Below are positions 52,579-60,840 of a stretch of DNA of 64,000 nt, in pieces. This DNA is from CALBPI01 sp039821605. Lineage in GTDB: Bacteria; Pseudomonadota; Gammaproteobacteria; Steroidobacterales; Woeseiaceae. Where the stretch lies: NCBI GenBank assembly GCA_039821605.1, contig JBCBNV010000003.1, forward strand, positions 434,001 to 498,000, in the 5' to 3' direction. Both the position numbers and the translations under genes were made by a program. Each line of letters starts with the position of its first letter. The stretch's first letter is position 1. Under the pieces are notes generated by a model. That model was not told where the DNA came from. It searched no databases and was given only the letters and a program-made list of their open reading frames with translations.

Positions 52579-55500
52579 ATGGAAGACGACACACCAGACA
52601 GTGACACAGAAGCTGCCGACCGCTGGGCACGCGTCTGGGATTTGTTCCACGCGGCACTGGAACAGCCCGAATCCGAACGCGAGGCGTTCATCGATACGGC
52701 GAGCGCCGGTGATACGGCGCTGCGCAGCGGCGTGCGCAAGCTTCTGGCGGCACACGAGCCCGACGACAGCCTGCTAGCAACCCTCCCTCCCGAAATTGCC
52801 GGCCCTGACGATTCCGACGCGGCGATCGGCCCTCAGCTGGGCGATCACATCGGCCCCTACACGATCACGGCGCGTATTGGTGAGGGTGGCATGGGCCTCG
52901 TGTTCCGCGCGCAGCAGAGCGAACCGGTCAAGCGCGAGGTTGCGCTCAAGCTGTTGCAACCTGGCATGTCCACGCGCGATGTCCTGACGCGTTTCGAGGC
53001 GGAGCGCCAGGCGCTTGCGATGATGAATCACGCCAGCATTGCAAAGGTATTCGACGCCGGCGCCACGCCGTCGGGTCAGCCCTTCTTTGCCATGGAGTAC
53101 GTCGCGGGTGCCGCCGTCACACTGTATTGCGACGCGCAGCGACTCGACGTTGCGGCGCGGCTGCGTTTATTCCTCGATATCTGCGACGGCGTCCAGCACG
53201 CACACCAGAAAGGCATCATCCACCGCGATCTCAAACCGTCGAACGTCCTGGTTGCCGAGGACGGCGGACAGCCCGTTGCGAAAATCATCGACTTTGGTAT
53301 TGCCAAGGCCACGGAGCAGTCGCTGAGTGAGCACACGCTGCACACGAAGATCGGCACGATGATCGGTACGCCCGGCTACATGAGTCCCGAGCAGGCAGCC
53401 GTCGTGGACCTCGATGTGGACGTCCGGGCCGACATTTACTCGCTGGGCGTGTTGTTGTACGAGCTGCTCGTGGGGGTCACGCCTTTTCCCGGCCTGTCAG
53501 AGGCGCGCGGACTGCTGGCTGTCCAGGAAGCGATTCGCGATGAGCCCCCACAGCGACCCGCGCGACGCTTGTTGTCGTTGACGGCTGATGACCGGACCAC
53601 ACTGAGCGAATCGCGACGGACGCGAGCCGCGACGCTCGAGCGCCAGCTCGAGAGCGACGTCGCCTGGATCATGCTCAAAGCCATGGAGAAGGACCGTACG
53701 CGGCGCTACGCATCTGCCGCCGAGCTTGCCAACGATATCCGCAACTACCTCGCCGGCCTCCCCGTAGTGGCGCGCGCACCGACGCGGCGCTACCGCGTCG
53801 GACGATTCGTGCGCCGGCACGCACTGGCCGTATCGCTGGCGACGACCGCGGCCATCGCGACCGTCACCGTAGCCATCAGCATGACCCTGCAAGCCAATGC
53901 CCTTCGCGAATCGCTGCAACAGACGGAGTTGGAACGCAACCGAGCCGAACAGGTGGCGAGCTTCATGGTCAACCTGTTCGAAGCCGCCAACCCCCTCGTG
54001 TCGGGCGGCGAGCCCGTGACCGTTCGCGGCATACTCGACCACGGCGCGCAGCGACTCTCTGAGACGCTTGGTGATCAACCGGCACTGCGTGCACGCTTGC
54101 TCGCGACGGTCAGCGAGAGCTACCGCGTTCTCGGCGGTGATGACAATGCGCAGCAGGCGATAGCACTGCGCGAGCAGGCGCTCGACGACTTGCGCGCCCT
54201 GCCCGACCCGCCCGAGGCCGACGTGGCTGCTTTGCTCAGTGGGCTGGGCAGTGTGTATCACGATCTTGGCGACTACGACGCGGCAACGCAGTACTACACC
54301 GACGCCGTGACGCGCCTTGAGGCCACGGACGAGGCGCCCGGCAAGGCGCTCGCGGATGCGCTGGGCAATCTGAGCGGTCTCCATGCAGACCGCAGCGACC
54401 TGCCCCGCGCCGCCGAGTACGCGACGCGCAGCCTGGCGCTCTACACCGAAGTGTCGGGCCCGCGCAGTGCGGACGCCGCGCGGATGACGCAACGCCTCGC
54501 TTACATCCTGCACCAGCAGCGCGAGCACGACCGGGCACTGCCCATGATGCTCGATTCACTCGACATCCTGCGTGACGTGTATGGACCCGATCACCCCACC
54601 GTTGCCACGGCACTCAACTACGCCGCCACCGTGCAGCGTGCCGCCGGTGACGCAAAAGGCGCGCAGGCATCGTTGCTCGACGCCGTACGCATCTACCGCG
54701 CGAGCATGGGCGACGCGCACCCGTTCGTAGCCAACACGCTGAGCAATCTCGCGCTCGCGTACGGACAGGACGGGCAATTCGATGCAGCAATCGACGCACT
54801 CCGCGATGCGCTGCGTATCGGCACCGAGAACTTCGGCGCCGAGCACCCGAACGTGAATGCATTCCGCGTCAATCTCGGCACCAATCTCCAGGACATGGGG
54901 CGCTACGCCGAAGCGGCACCGCACCTCGTGACCGGTCTCGAATTTGATCGGCGCGATCTCGCCGCCGGCAGCCCCTACCTGATCGCAACGATCGACCGCC
55001 TGGGCAGTGTTCGCAACAGCCTCGGTGACTACGCCGCCGCCGACGCGCTGCTGCGCGAGGCTATGGATTTGCGACGGGAGTACCTGGGCTCGACGCACTC
55101 CGACACCGGCGTTGCAACACTCAACCTGGCCATGAATGCCCTCGCACGCGGCGATGACGCGAACGCAGAAGCGCTGGCGAGACGCGCGCACGACATTCAG
55201 AACGGCGCCGATCCCGTGAACACCGCAAGGCTTGCGGCCAGTTTCTGGGGTCTGGGCCGTATCATGCACTGGCGCGGCGACCTCGAAGGCGCGCGCGAGG
55301 CGTACCTGCGTGCCCTCGCGATCTACGGCTCCGGCGACGGCGACTCGGCCCTGTCGGAGGCACGGGTCCGGGTTTACGTTGCGGCGCTCGATGATGAGCG
55401 TGGTGCGCTATCGGCCGCCGAGACGGCCTTCGCGGAGGCCCGAGACGTGCTCGCATCGGCGCTTGCACCGGGTCATGCCGATCTGGCGCGCGTGGACACC

Positions 55501-55812
55501 GCACTGGGCCGCATTCGTTGCCGGCAGAGCAATGGCGCCGAGGGCTACGATCAGATTGCACGTGCCAGAAGCGCACTGGCAAGCGCATGGGGCGCGGACA
55601 ACTGGCAGCTCGCTGGCATCGACGCAGCCCTCGCTGACTGCCTGGCGCAGCAAGGCGATGTCGCCCAAGCCGAAACAAAGCTCACCGCCAGTCACGCGGT
55701 ACTGGTTCGTACGCTCGGTGAGACCGATCCGCAGGCCAGACGCGTCGCGATGTTCCTGAGCGATCTGCGCGCACGCCAGGACGGTCCCGCTACTCGTCGA
55801 ACAACGCCTTGA
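52579..55812 (+). CDS. Ser/Thr protein kinase with membrane helix and TPR region
   Basis: The protein has about 1077 aa. An N-terminal helical part has FHAALEQPESEREAFIDTASAGD, common to this group. The kinase domain has GEGGMG (101-106), Lys 124 in ALKLL, HRDLKPSN (215-222) and DFG (238-240), so it appears active. One membrane helix is at about 414-437. The rest is TPR-like repeats (ALAYGQDGQFDAAIDALRDALRIG, ARDVLASALAPGHADLARVD). ATG 52579 is used; 52570 is also possible. Such kinases are often encoded near TIGR02999-type sigma factors, and one lies 2.6 kb downstream. Its last 23 nt overlap a convergent gene. Confidence 0.9.
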   Translation: MEDDTPDSDTEAADRWARVWDLFHAALEQPESEREAFIDTASAGDTALRSGVRKLLAAHEPDDSLLATLPPEIAGPDDSDAAIGPQLGDHIGPYTITARIGEGGMGLVFRAQQSEPVKREVALKLLQPGMSTRDVLTRFEAERQALAMMNHASIAKVFDAGATPSGQPFFAMEYVAGAAVTLYCDAQRLDVAARLRLFLDICDGVQHAHQKGIIHRDLKPSNVLVAEDGGQPVAKIIDFGIAKATEQSLSEHTLHTKIGTMIGTPGYMSPEQAAVVDLDVDVRADIYSLGVLLYELLVGVTPFPGLSEARGLLAVQEAIRDEPPQRPARRLLSLTADDRTTLSESRRTRAATLERQLESDVAWIMLKAMEKDRTRRYASAAELANDIRNYLAGLPVVARAPTRRYRVGRFVRRHALAVSLATTAAIATVTVAISMTLQANALRESLQQTELERNRAEQVASFMVNLFEAANPLVSGGEPVTVRGILDHGAQRLSETLGDQPALRARLLATVSESYRVLGGDDNAQQAIALREQALDDLRALPDPPEADVAALLSGLGSVYHDLGDYDAATQYYTDAVTRLEATDEAPGKALADALGNLSGLHADRSDLPRAAEYATRSLALYTEVSGPRSADAARMTQRLAYILHQQREHDRALPMMLDSLDILRDVYGPDHPTVATALNYAATVQRAAGDAKGAQASLLDAVRIYRASMGDAHPFVANTLSNLALAYGQDGQFDAAIDALRDALRIGTENFGAEHPNVNAFRVNLGTNLQDMGRYAEAAPHLVTGLEFDRRDLAAGSPYLIATIDRLGSVRNSLGDYAAADALLREAMDLRREYLGSTHSDTGVATLNLAMNALARGDDANAEALARRAHDIQNGADPVNTARLAASFWGLGRIMHWRGDLEGAREAYLRALAIYGSGDGDSALSEARVRVYVAALDDERGALSAAETAFAEARDVLASALAPGHADLARVDTALGRIRCRQSNGAEGYDQIARARSALASAWGADNWQLAGIDAALADCLAQQGDVAQAETKLTASHAVLVRTLGETDPQARRVAMFLSDLRARQDGPATRRTTP

Positions 55813-56278
55813 CCCAGGGCGGCACCGCTTCGTCGGCCGGCGCGGGCTCCGGTTCCGGCAGCGGCGTTGGCGCGGCCTCCGGCTGCTGCGCTGTCGAATG
55901 GCGCAGGTGATCAGACAACGTTCGGATCTGCTGCTGCAGCCGAATCGACGCGTTGTTGCCCGCGTTACCTCCGAAACCCGACTGCGACTCGCGCGGCTCG
56001 GGAATGCGCGACAGAACCGCGGCTTCCTGTCGCAATGCAGCAGCCCGGTTGGCCTCCGCTTCTGCGCCAGCGTCTGCATTCGACGGCTGGGCAAACTGTG
56101 GGTTGACGACATCTGCCGGAAACAGGGGCGTTTGGTCGAACGCGTCGGGCGGCGGCGCCAGGTCGTCGAAGACGTAGGCGGGCAGCGGCGGCGGTTCCGT
56201 GCCGGTCGGTTCATTGGCAAGAGCTGTGGCGGCAGCCATCGCGGCAATAAGGGTGACTAACAAACGGTTCATGATCAT
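55790..56278 (-). CDS. Small exported Pro-rich protein of unknown function
   Basis: The protein has about 162 aa with a signal peptide (NRLLVTLIAAMAAATALA). The mature chain has a Pro-rich start, a helical part (AEANRAAALRQEAAVLSRI) and a second helix (LQQQIRTLSDHLRHS), then a Pro/Glu linker and PPWVKALFDE. AGGAG lies before ATG 56278. Longer upstream frames lie inside the CsgG-like gene and are rejected. It starts 4 nt after the CsgG-like gene, so it is probably co-transcribed and works with it. I know no family. Confidence 0.72.
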   Translation of the reverse strand: MIMNRLLVTLIAAMAAATALANEPTGTEPPPLPAYVFDDLAPPPDAFDQTPLFPADVVNPQFAQPSNADAGAEAEANRAAALRQEAAVLSRIPEPRESQSGFGGNAGNNASIRLQQQIRTLSDHLRHSTAQQPEAAPTPLPEPEPAPADEAVPPWVKALFDE

Positions 56279-56282
56279 GCTC

Positions 56283-57239
56283 CTAGAGTGTGACGAGATC
56301 GTTGGGCTGCGGGTTGCCGTCGGCCGCCGGTGTAAAGCGACCAAACGCGAGCTGCTCGTCGACAAACTCCACTGTGAGTTCGCCGATGTGGCGCTTGCGA
56401 GAGCCCAACACGCGGCCCGTCGCGGGATCGCGGAGCACCTTGCTGACGCGGTGGATCTGGTAGCGCTCGCCGACAGCGACGCCATCGCGCCTGCCAGCAT
56501 TGATGGCAACTTCGCCCGCATCGAAGTCAACGACGCGGCCCTGCCACGCGAGCCCATTGGTTTCGGCGACAACCTGCCGCGTCACCTCGGTCACGGCCTC
56601 ACGCAGCGCCTTACCGACGGGTGAGTCCGAGAAGGACTGCTGCTCGATCGACGTGCCGCCGAAATCAAGGCGCAAGCCCAGCGAGGTCCGCTTGACGGCT
56701 TTGCGCACGCTGAAACTCGACACGATCTGGCCCGACTCACTGTCGACGATGCGCACATCAATGCCCACCACGCCTTTGGATGCTGTCGGCGCAAGACCCA
56801 GCCCAATGCCGCGGTCCGCAAGATTGGCGACACCGACACTGCCACTGCTGCTTGACGTCGTGCGCGCGAATTCAGTGATGTCACCCATCACGATGAGTCG
56901 CGCACCAATGAGCGCGCCGGGGTTTGGCGCGCCTTCGGGACGCAGCAAGCCGCTTGCCGTGAGCTCCTGCTCTGACAACAACTCGGTCAGGCCCTCGCGT
57001 TCCACGACGACGAACCGGTCGGTCTTCTCGAGCTCCGTAGACAGCATGGCAACCACCGTGCCGCGCTCGGTGTCGCCGACAACGGCGCGCACGGCATCGG
57101 TAAGGCCGAAGTCCGCGATTGCGATCGTCGTTCTTGGACCCGCCGCAGGCTCTGCCTGAGCGGATTTCTCGGGCAGTACGGCAAGGCACAGGCTAAGCCA
57201 CAGGGCCAGACTGGCGCGAGTCAGTGAATACATGTTCAT
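56283..57239 (-). CDS. CsgG/HfaB-like exported protein
   Basis: The protein has about 318 aa. ATG 57239 begins a signal peptide (SLTRASLALWLSLCLAVLPEKSAQA). The CsgG-like core is TTIAIADFGLTDAVRAVVGDTERGTVVAMLSTELEKTDRFVVVEREGLTELLSEQEL and ARLIVMGDITEFA, with GIDVRIVDSESGQIVSSFSV. CsgG and HfaB are outer-membrane lipoproteins forming secretion pores. Here no lipobox Cys is evident, so it may not insert like CsgG. A C-terminal extension (GRVVDFDAGEVAINAGRRDGVAVGERYQIHRV) resembles a FlgT-like C domain. It is followed by a small exported protein. It may be an envelope assembly factor. Confidence 0.82.
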   Translation of the reverse strand: MNMYSLTRASLALWLSLCLAVLPEKSAQAEPAAGPRTTIAIADFGLTDAVRAVVGDTERGTVVAMLSTELEKTDRFVVVEREGLTELLSEQELTASGLLRPEGAPNPGALIGARLIVMGDITEFARTTSSSSGSVGVANLADRGIGLGLAPTASKGVVGIDVRIVDSESGQIVSSFSVRKAVKRTSLGLRLDFGGTSIEQQSFSDSPVGKALREAVTEVTRQVVAETNGLAWQGRVVDFDAGEVAINAGRRDGVAVGERYQIHRVSKVLRDPATGRVLGSRKRHIGELTVEFVDEQLAFGRFTPAADGNPQPNDLVTL

Positions 57240-57425
57240 GGCGATTCCTCGGTGTCGGGCCCCGCACAACGCCGGGCTTCCCCCACTCATGCGGGAACGC
57301 GTCCGAAATCGCGCCAAACGCGTGCCAGAGCGGTATCCCGAAATCTCCTGGCGCGGTTATGGAGCGGATCGCGCATGGGTCCATGAACGGGCACACACGC
57401 CCGCCTCAACCACGGAGCCATTACC

Positions 57426-58430
57426 ATGAAAAGCATCAACTCTCGATTCACATGCCGCCTCGCGAGCATTGCGCTGCTCGCACTGCTGTCGGGCTTTGCC
57501 AACGCCGACACCGACTTCGAAGGCAGCCAGGACCACCCCGACGTACCGCGCGTCTCGGGCACACGCATCGGCGGCTATGACTACGCGCAGTACGACACGG
57601 GTCGGTTTGCATCGGGCCTGGACGGCGACACGCTCGAAATCACCCAGCCCGAGGGTCAGCGCACGCGCATCATCTACTTTGGCCAGGAATCCCAGAGCTC
57701 GCTGCAAATGCTGCGCAACTATCAGCGCGCATTCGCGCAGATGGGTGACTACACGGAGATCTATCGTTGCGAACGTCAGGCCTGCATTGACTCCCGGGTG
57801 GGCGCCAAGCTCGTTTGGCAGCAGTACAACAAGATTCCGAGCCAACTCGGCTACGCCATGCACTACGAGAACAACGGCACGCACGAAGACCCCATGTACC
57901 TCTACGCCACGGTGCAGATTGGCGATCGCCTGCTGCACGTCAGCGTCTTCACGTCGCTGGGCAAGGGCGCCCAGGCGGCGCAGGGTCGAAATCGCCCCAT
58001 CGTTCATCTTGAAGTGCTCGAGGTCGAGGACTTCAAGCCTTCACTGGCTTCCGTCGATGCGCGCGAACTGGCCGATCAATTGGCCACACGGGGCCACGTC
58101 GCCGTGTACGGCATCAACTTTGACTATGACAGCGCCGACCTGCAGGCTGCGTCAGCACCCGTCATCGCCGAAGTTGCAAAAGGTCTGGCAACGGATCCTG
58201 CACTGCGCGTTTTCGTCGTCGGGCACACCGACAATGCCGGCGACCTGGACTACAACCAGTCACTGTCCGCGCAACGCGCTGGGGCCGTCGTGGCTGCACT
58301 GGTGGCCGACCACGGCATCGACGCTGACCGGCTCACGCCGGTCGGTGTCGGCCCCGTATCGCCCAAGGCAAGCAATGCCGACGATGCGGGTCGCGCGCTC
58401 AACCGCCGCGTTGAAATAGTCCGGCAGTAG
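57426..58430 (+). CDS. OmpA-like protein with DUF4892 N-terminal domain
   Basis: The 334-aa protein has a signal peptide (ALLALLSGFANA). The middle domain (about 40-210) reads EITQPEGQRTRIIYFGQESQSSLQMLRNYQRAFAQMG and MYLYATVQIGDRLLHVSVFTS, in the style of DUF4892. The C-terminal OmpA domain has INFDYDSADLQAASAPVIAEVAKGL, VVGHTDNAGDLDYNQSLSAQRAGAV and RALNRRVEIV, the peptidoglycan-binding motifs. It probably links the outer membrane to peptidoglycan. It is divergent from the CsgG-like gene and ends near the convergent sigma gene. Confidence 0.88.
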   Translation: MKSINSRFTCRLASIALLALLSGFANADTDFEGSQDHPDVPRVSGTRIGGYDYAQYDTGRFASGLDGDTLEITQPEGQRTRIIYFGQESQSSLQMLRNYQRAFAQMGDYTEIYRCERQACIDSRVGAKLVWQQYNKIPSQLGYAMHYENNGTHEDPMYLYATVQIGDRLLHVSVFTSLGKGAQAAQGRNRPIVHLEVLEVEDFKPSLASVDARELADQLATRGHVAVYGINFDYDSADLQAASAPVIAEVAKGLATDPALRVFVVGHTDNAGDLDYNQSLSAQRAGAVVAALVADHGIDADRLTPVGVGPVSPKASNADDAGRALNRRVEIVRQ

Positions 58431-58444
58431 AGACGGACACCGTC

Positions 58445-59014
58445 CTAGTCGATATCGTCACCGGCGAGCTGCAGGCGCAGCCACGCCTGCGCAGCGGTCC
58501 AGTGGCGATTCACCGTGCGCGGAGATACCTCGAGCGCCTCTGCGGTCTCGGGCACGCTGAAGCCGGCGAAGAAGCGCAATTTGACGACGTCGGCCATCAC
58601 CGCGTCGCGCGCGTGAAGCCTGTCGAGCAGCTCATCCCAGGCGATTAGTCGTTCGACATCATCGGATCCGGCAATCTGCACGCCGTCCAGATCCGTTCGG
58701 CGCAACTCGCCGCCATGCTTTTGAGCAGCGTAGCGGCGCGCGCGGTCGATCATGATGCGCCGCATCGCTTCGGCAGCCGCCGCGAAGAAGTGCCGGCGAT
58801 TGTCCCACTGCGCATCATCACCCACGATTCGCAGATAGGCTTCGTGCACGAGCGCGGTGGCCTGCAGCGTCTTCCCCGGGCGCTCACGCCGCATGCGCGC
58901 GTGGGCGAGCTGGCGGAGCTCGTCGTACACGAGTGGCAACAGTTTGTCCGATGCCCCCGCTTCGCCGCGGCCCGCCGCCGCTGCGAGCTGTGTGATGTTG
59001 TTGTCGCGAACCAT
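58445..59014 (-). CDS. ECF-like sigma factor, TIGR02999 type
   Basis: The 189-aa protein starts ITQLAAAAGRGEAGASDKLLPLVYDELRQLAHARMRRERPGKTLQATALVHEAYLRI. This is the layout of the acidobacterial/TIGR02999 group with the TLQATALVHEAYLR block. Region 4 is VVKLRFFAGFSVPETAEALEVSPRTVNRHWTAAQAWLRLQL. In many genomes such a sigma factor is encoded beside Ser/Thr kinase-TPR proteins, as here. No anti-sigma factor is adjacent, so activity may be controlled by phosphorylation, which is inference. Confidence 0.9.
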   Translation of the reverse strand: MVRDNNITQLAAAAGRGEAGASDKLLPLVYDELRQLAHARMRRERPGKTLQATALVHEAYLRIVGDDAQWDNRRHFFAAAAEAMRRIMIDRARRYAAQKHGGELRRTDLDGVQIAGSDDVERLIAWDELLDRLHARDAVMADVVKLRFFAGFSVPETAEALEVSPRTVNRHWTAAQAWLRLQLAGDDID

Positions 59015-59138
59015 GCCTGCATTCTTCCCCGTTCACCGTGCCCGGGCAAGCGCGCAACTTGGCGTGGTTCCCGCCCGTTCTGCGCATGAGTCCTTGAGCC
59101 CGCGCATTTGCCGGCCATCACGACACGAGGACTTCATC

Positions 59139-60689
59139 ATGAACGCACACACTTCGAATCAGACCCTACGTCACCGCTGGGCCCTGGGTGCCATCGCCAC
59201 TTTGGGGCTGCTGGCGGCCCTGCCCGCCGCGGCAGACAATTCATCATCCGCTGCCCGGGATATCGGTACCGACCCGGTCAACTACCAGCGACGCGAGGTC
59301 GTCGGCGTCAGCGATCCCATGGACTTCTATAAGTTCACGCTAACCGACCGACACAGCGTCAACATCAGCCTCACGGGTTTGAGCGGCGACGCCGATCTCT
59401 ACCTCATGGGCGACAACGGCACCTGGCTGCGCAGCAACAACCGCGGCCGCGGCATCGACGAGAGGATCAATCGCAACCTGGACGCCGGCAGCTACCGACT
59501 GCTCGTGTTCGGCTGGGAGGGGACCGTCAATCACACACTTCGCGTCAACACGCAGCTCGCCAATCCGCCGGGCATCACCGCGGGACCGCTGGGCATCATC
59601 GACGGCATGGGCGGCACGCGCGCCTCAGCCGTTGCGCTCGGCACCATTGCACCGTCAACGGGCTGGATCGACTACCACTTCCGATTGCCGGGTCCACGAA
59701 TCATCGATATAACGGGCACGGGTAATGTCGCGGCGGCGGTAACGCCGGACACGACTCCCGTGCGCTGGTCGGTGCTGCAGGGCAACGCGATTAGCGGCTT
59801 GCGCCTCAACGCGGGGCGGCACTACCTGCGTGTGTTCCGCAACCCGAGCAGCTCCGAAGCGTTCCGCTTCACGATCACGGCCCGTCCGCACTTCACCGAC
59901 GACCGCGCAGGCAACACGACCGCAACGGCGCGAAATCTCGGCGCTGTGGGCAATCCGCCTGTCTACATCGATGACTACGTCGGGCAACACGATTACGACG
60001 ACTACTACCGCGTCTACGTGGGACCGAACCGCCAGCTCAACGTGGCACTCGTGCACCGTCAGGGCGGTCAGGGTGCCAACGTGCTGGTCATCGATACGCT
60101 GGGTAATGTCGTGCGCCAGTCGACGAACCGCGGCAACGCACCCGAGAACATCAGCTTCAACGTTCTTGCGGCTGGCGTGCACTACGTCCGCGTCAGCACC
60201 GACAATCGCTCAGGCGGCGGTGAAGCCCTGTACACCATTGCCATCGGCACGGTACCCGCCTCAGGCAACTTACCGCCGTCGCCCACACCGGCACCGGCCC
60301 CCGGCACGCCGGATTCGTCCGACGACCCCGACACACCCGGATTCTTCGGTCGCGTGGCACCGGGCCTCGTTCCGGGCGTGACGATGGGCAGCCTGTCGCA
60401 CAGCGAGTCCATCGGCGGGTCGACCGACTTCGCGGACTTCCTGAGTTTCCGCGTTGGCTGCGGCAACACGAGCGACGCGCCCATCTTCAATGTGAGCGCA
60501 CCGCCGCCCGGTGTCATGTATGGGCTCGTCGAGGTGACGCCCAACGGCACGATGACGCGCAACCCCGCGGGAACGATCGTGACCAACGGCAGCGGCCAGT
60601 TGAATTATGAGTTCATTCTCGGAGTCAGCAGTCCCTCTGGTGCGCTCGTCAATTACACGGCCACAGTGACCCAGACGGGTTGCCAGTAA
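59139..60689 (+). CDS. Exported PPC-domain protein
   Basis: The 516-aa protein has a signal peptide ending ALPAAA-D (about residue 32). Three bacterial pre-peptidase C-terminal-like repeats can be seen: SDPMDFYKFTLTDRHSVNISLTGLSGDADLYLMGDN (about 55-110), a weaker one (about 150-240), and DDYYRVYVGPNRQLNVALVHRQGG to LAAGVHYVRVSTDN (about 280-360). A Pro-rich linker (SPTPAPAPGTPDSSDDPDTPG) and a C-terminal beta domain follow. No protease domain is present, so it is likely a binding or structural exoprotein. The start 59139 is chosen for the signal. It ends at a strong terminator. Confidence 0.85.
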   Translation: MNAHTSNQTLRHRWALGAIATLGLLAALPAAADNSSSAARDIGTDPVNYQRREVVGVSDPMDFYKFTLTDRHSVNISLTGLSGDADLYLMGDNGTWLRSNNRGRGIDERINRNLDAGSYRLLVFGWEGTVNHTLRVNTQLANPPGITAGPLGIIDGMGGTRASAVALGTIAPSTGWIDYHFRLPGPRIIDITGTGNVAAAVTPDTTPVRWSVLQGNAISGLRLNAGRHYLRVFRNPSSSEAFRFTITARPHFTDDRAGNTTATARNLGAVGNPPVYIDDYVGQHDYDDYYRVYVGPNRQLNVALVHRQGGQGANVLVIDTLGNVVRQSTNRGNAPENISFNVLAAGVHYVRVSTDNRSGGGEALYTIAIGTVPASGNLPPSPTPAPAPGTPDSSDDPDTPGFFGRVAPGLVPGVTMGSLSHSESIGGSTDFADFLSFRVGCGNTSDAPIFNVSAPPPGVMYGLVEVTPNGTMTRNPAGTIVTNGSGQLNYEFILGVSSPSGALVNYTATVTQTGCQ

Positions 60690-60710
60690 GCCGCAATTGG
60701 CGGGTACCAC

Positions 60711-60740
60711 ACGCCCGCCCGGGTCCGCCCGGGCGGGCGT
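60711..60740 (+). terminator. Strong hairpin terminator of the PPC-domain gene
   Basis: ACGCCCGCCCGGG (60711-60723) pairs perfectly with CCCGGGCGGGCGT (60728-60740) around TCCG, 22 nt after the stop. The tail is TGTGTTG, only moderately T-rich. Confidence 0.75.
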
Positions 60741-60744
60741 TGTG

Positions 60745-60772
60745 TTGCGGGCTTGCGACAACGCGTTATGAT
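60745..60772 (+). promoter_or_regulatory. Candidate promoter of the alpha/beta hydrolase gene
   Basis: TTGCGG (60745-60750), 16 nt, TATGAT (60767-60772). The -10 box is good, the -35 weak. Transcripts would carry a leader of about 60 nt containing the hairpin at 60795-60825. Confidence 0.45.
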
Positions 60773-60794
60773 GAGGGCGAACGTGCATTAGCAC

Positions 60795-60825
60795 CGTGGC
60801 CACATCCGGGGGGATACCGGCCACG
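60795..60825 (+). promoter_or_regulatory. 5' UTR hairpin before the alpha/beta hydrolase
   Basis: CGTGGCC (60795-60801) pairs with GGCCACG (60819-60825). Inside, ATCC (60804-60807) can pair with GGAT (60812-60815) around GGGG. It ends 15 nt before the ATG and a G-run ribosome-site-like stretch follows. Confidence 0.45.
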
Positions 60826-60840
60826 TACGGGGGGAAAATT

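Noticed and set aside
58432..58444. GACGG-ACA-CCGTC as a terminator between OmpA and the sigma gene
   Set aside because: A stem of 5 bp without a T-run is too weak.
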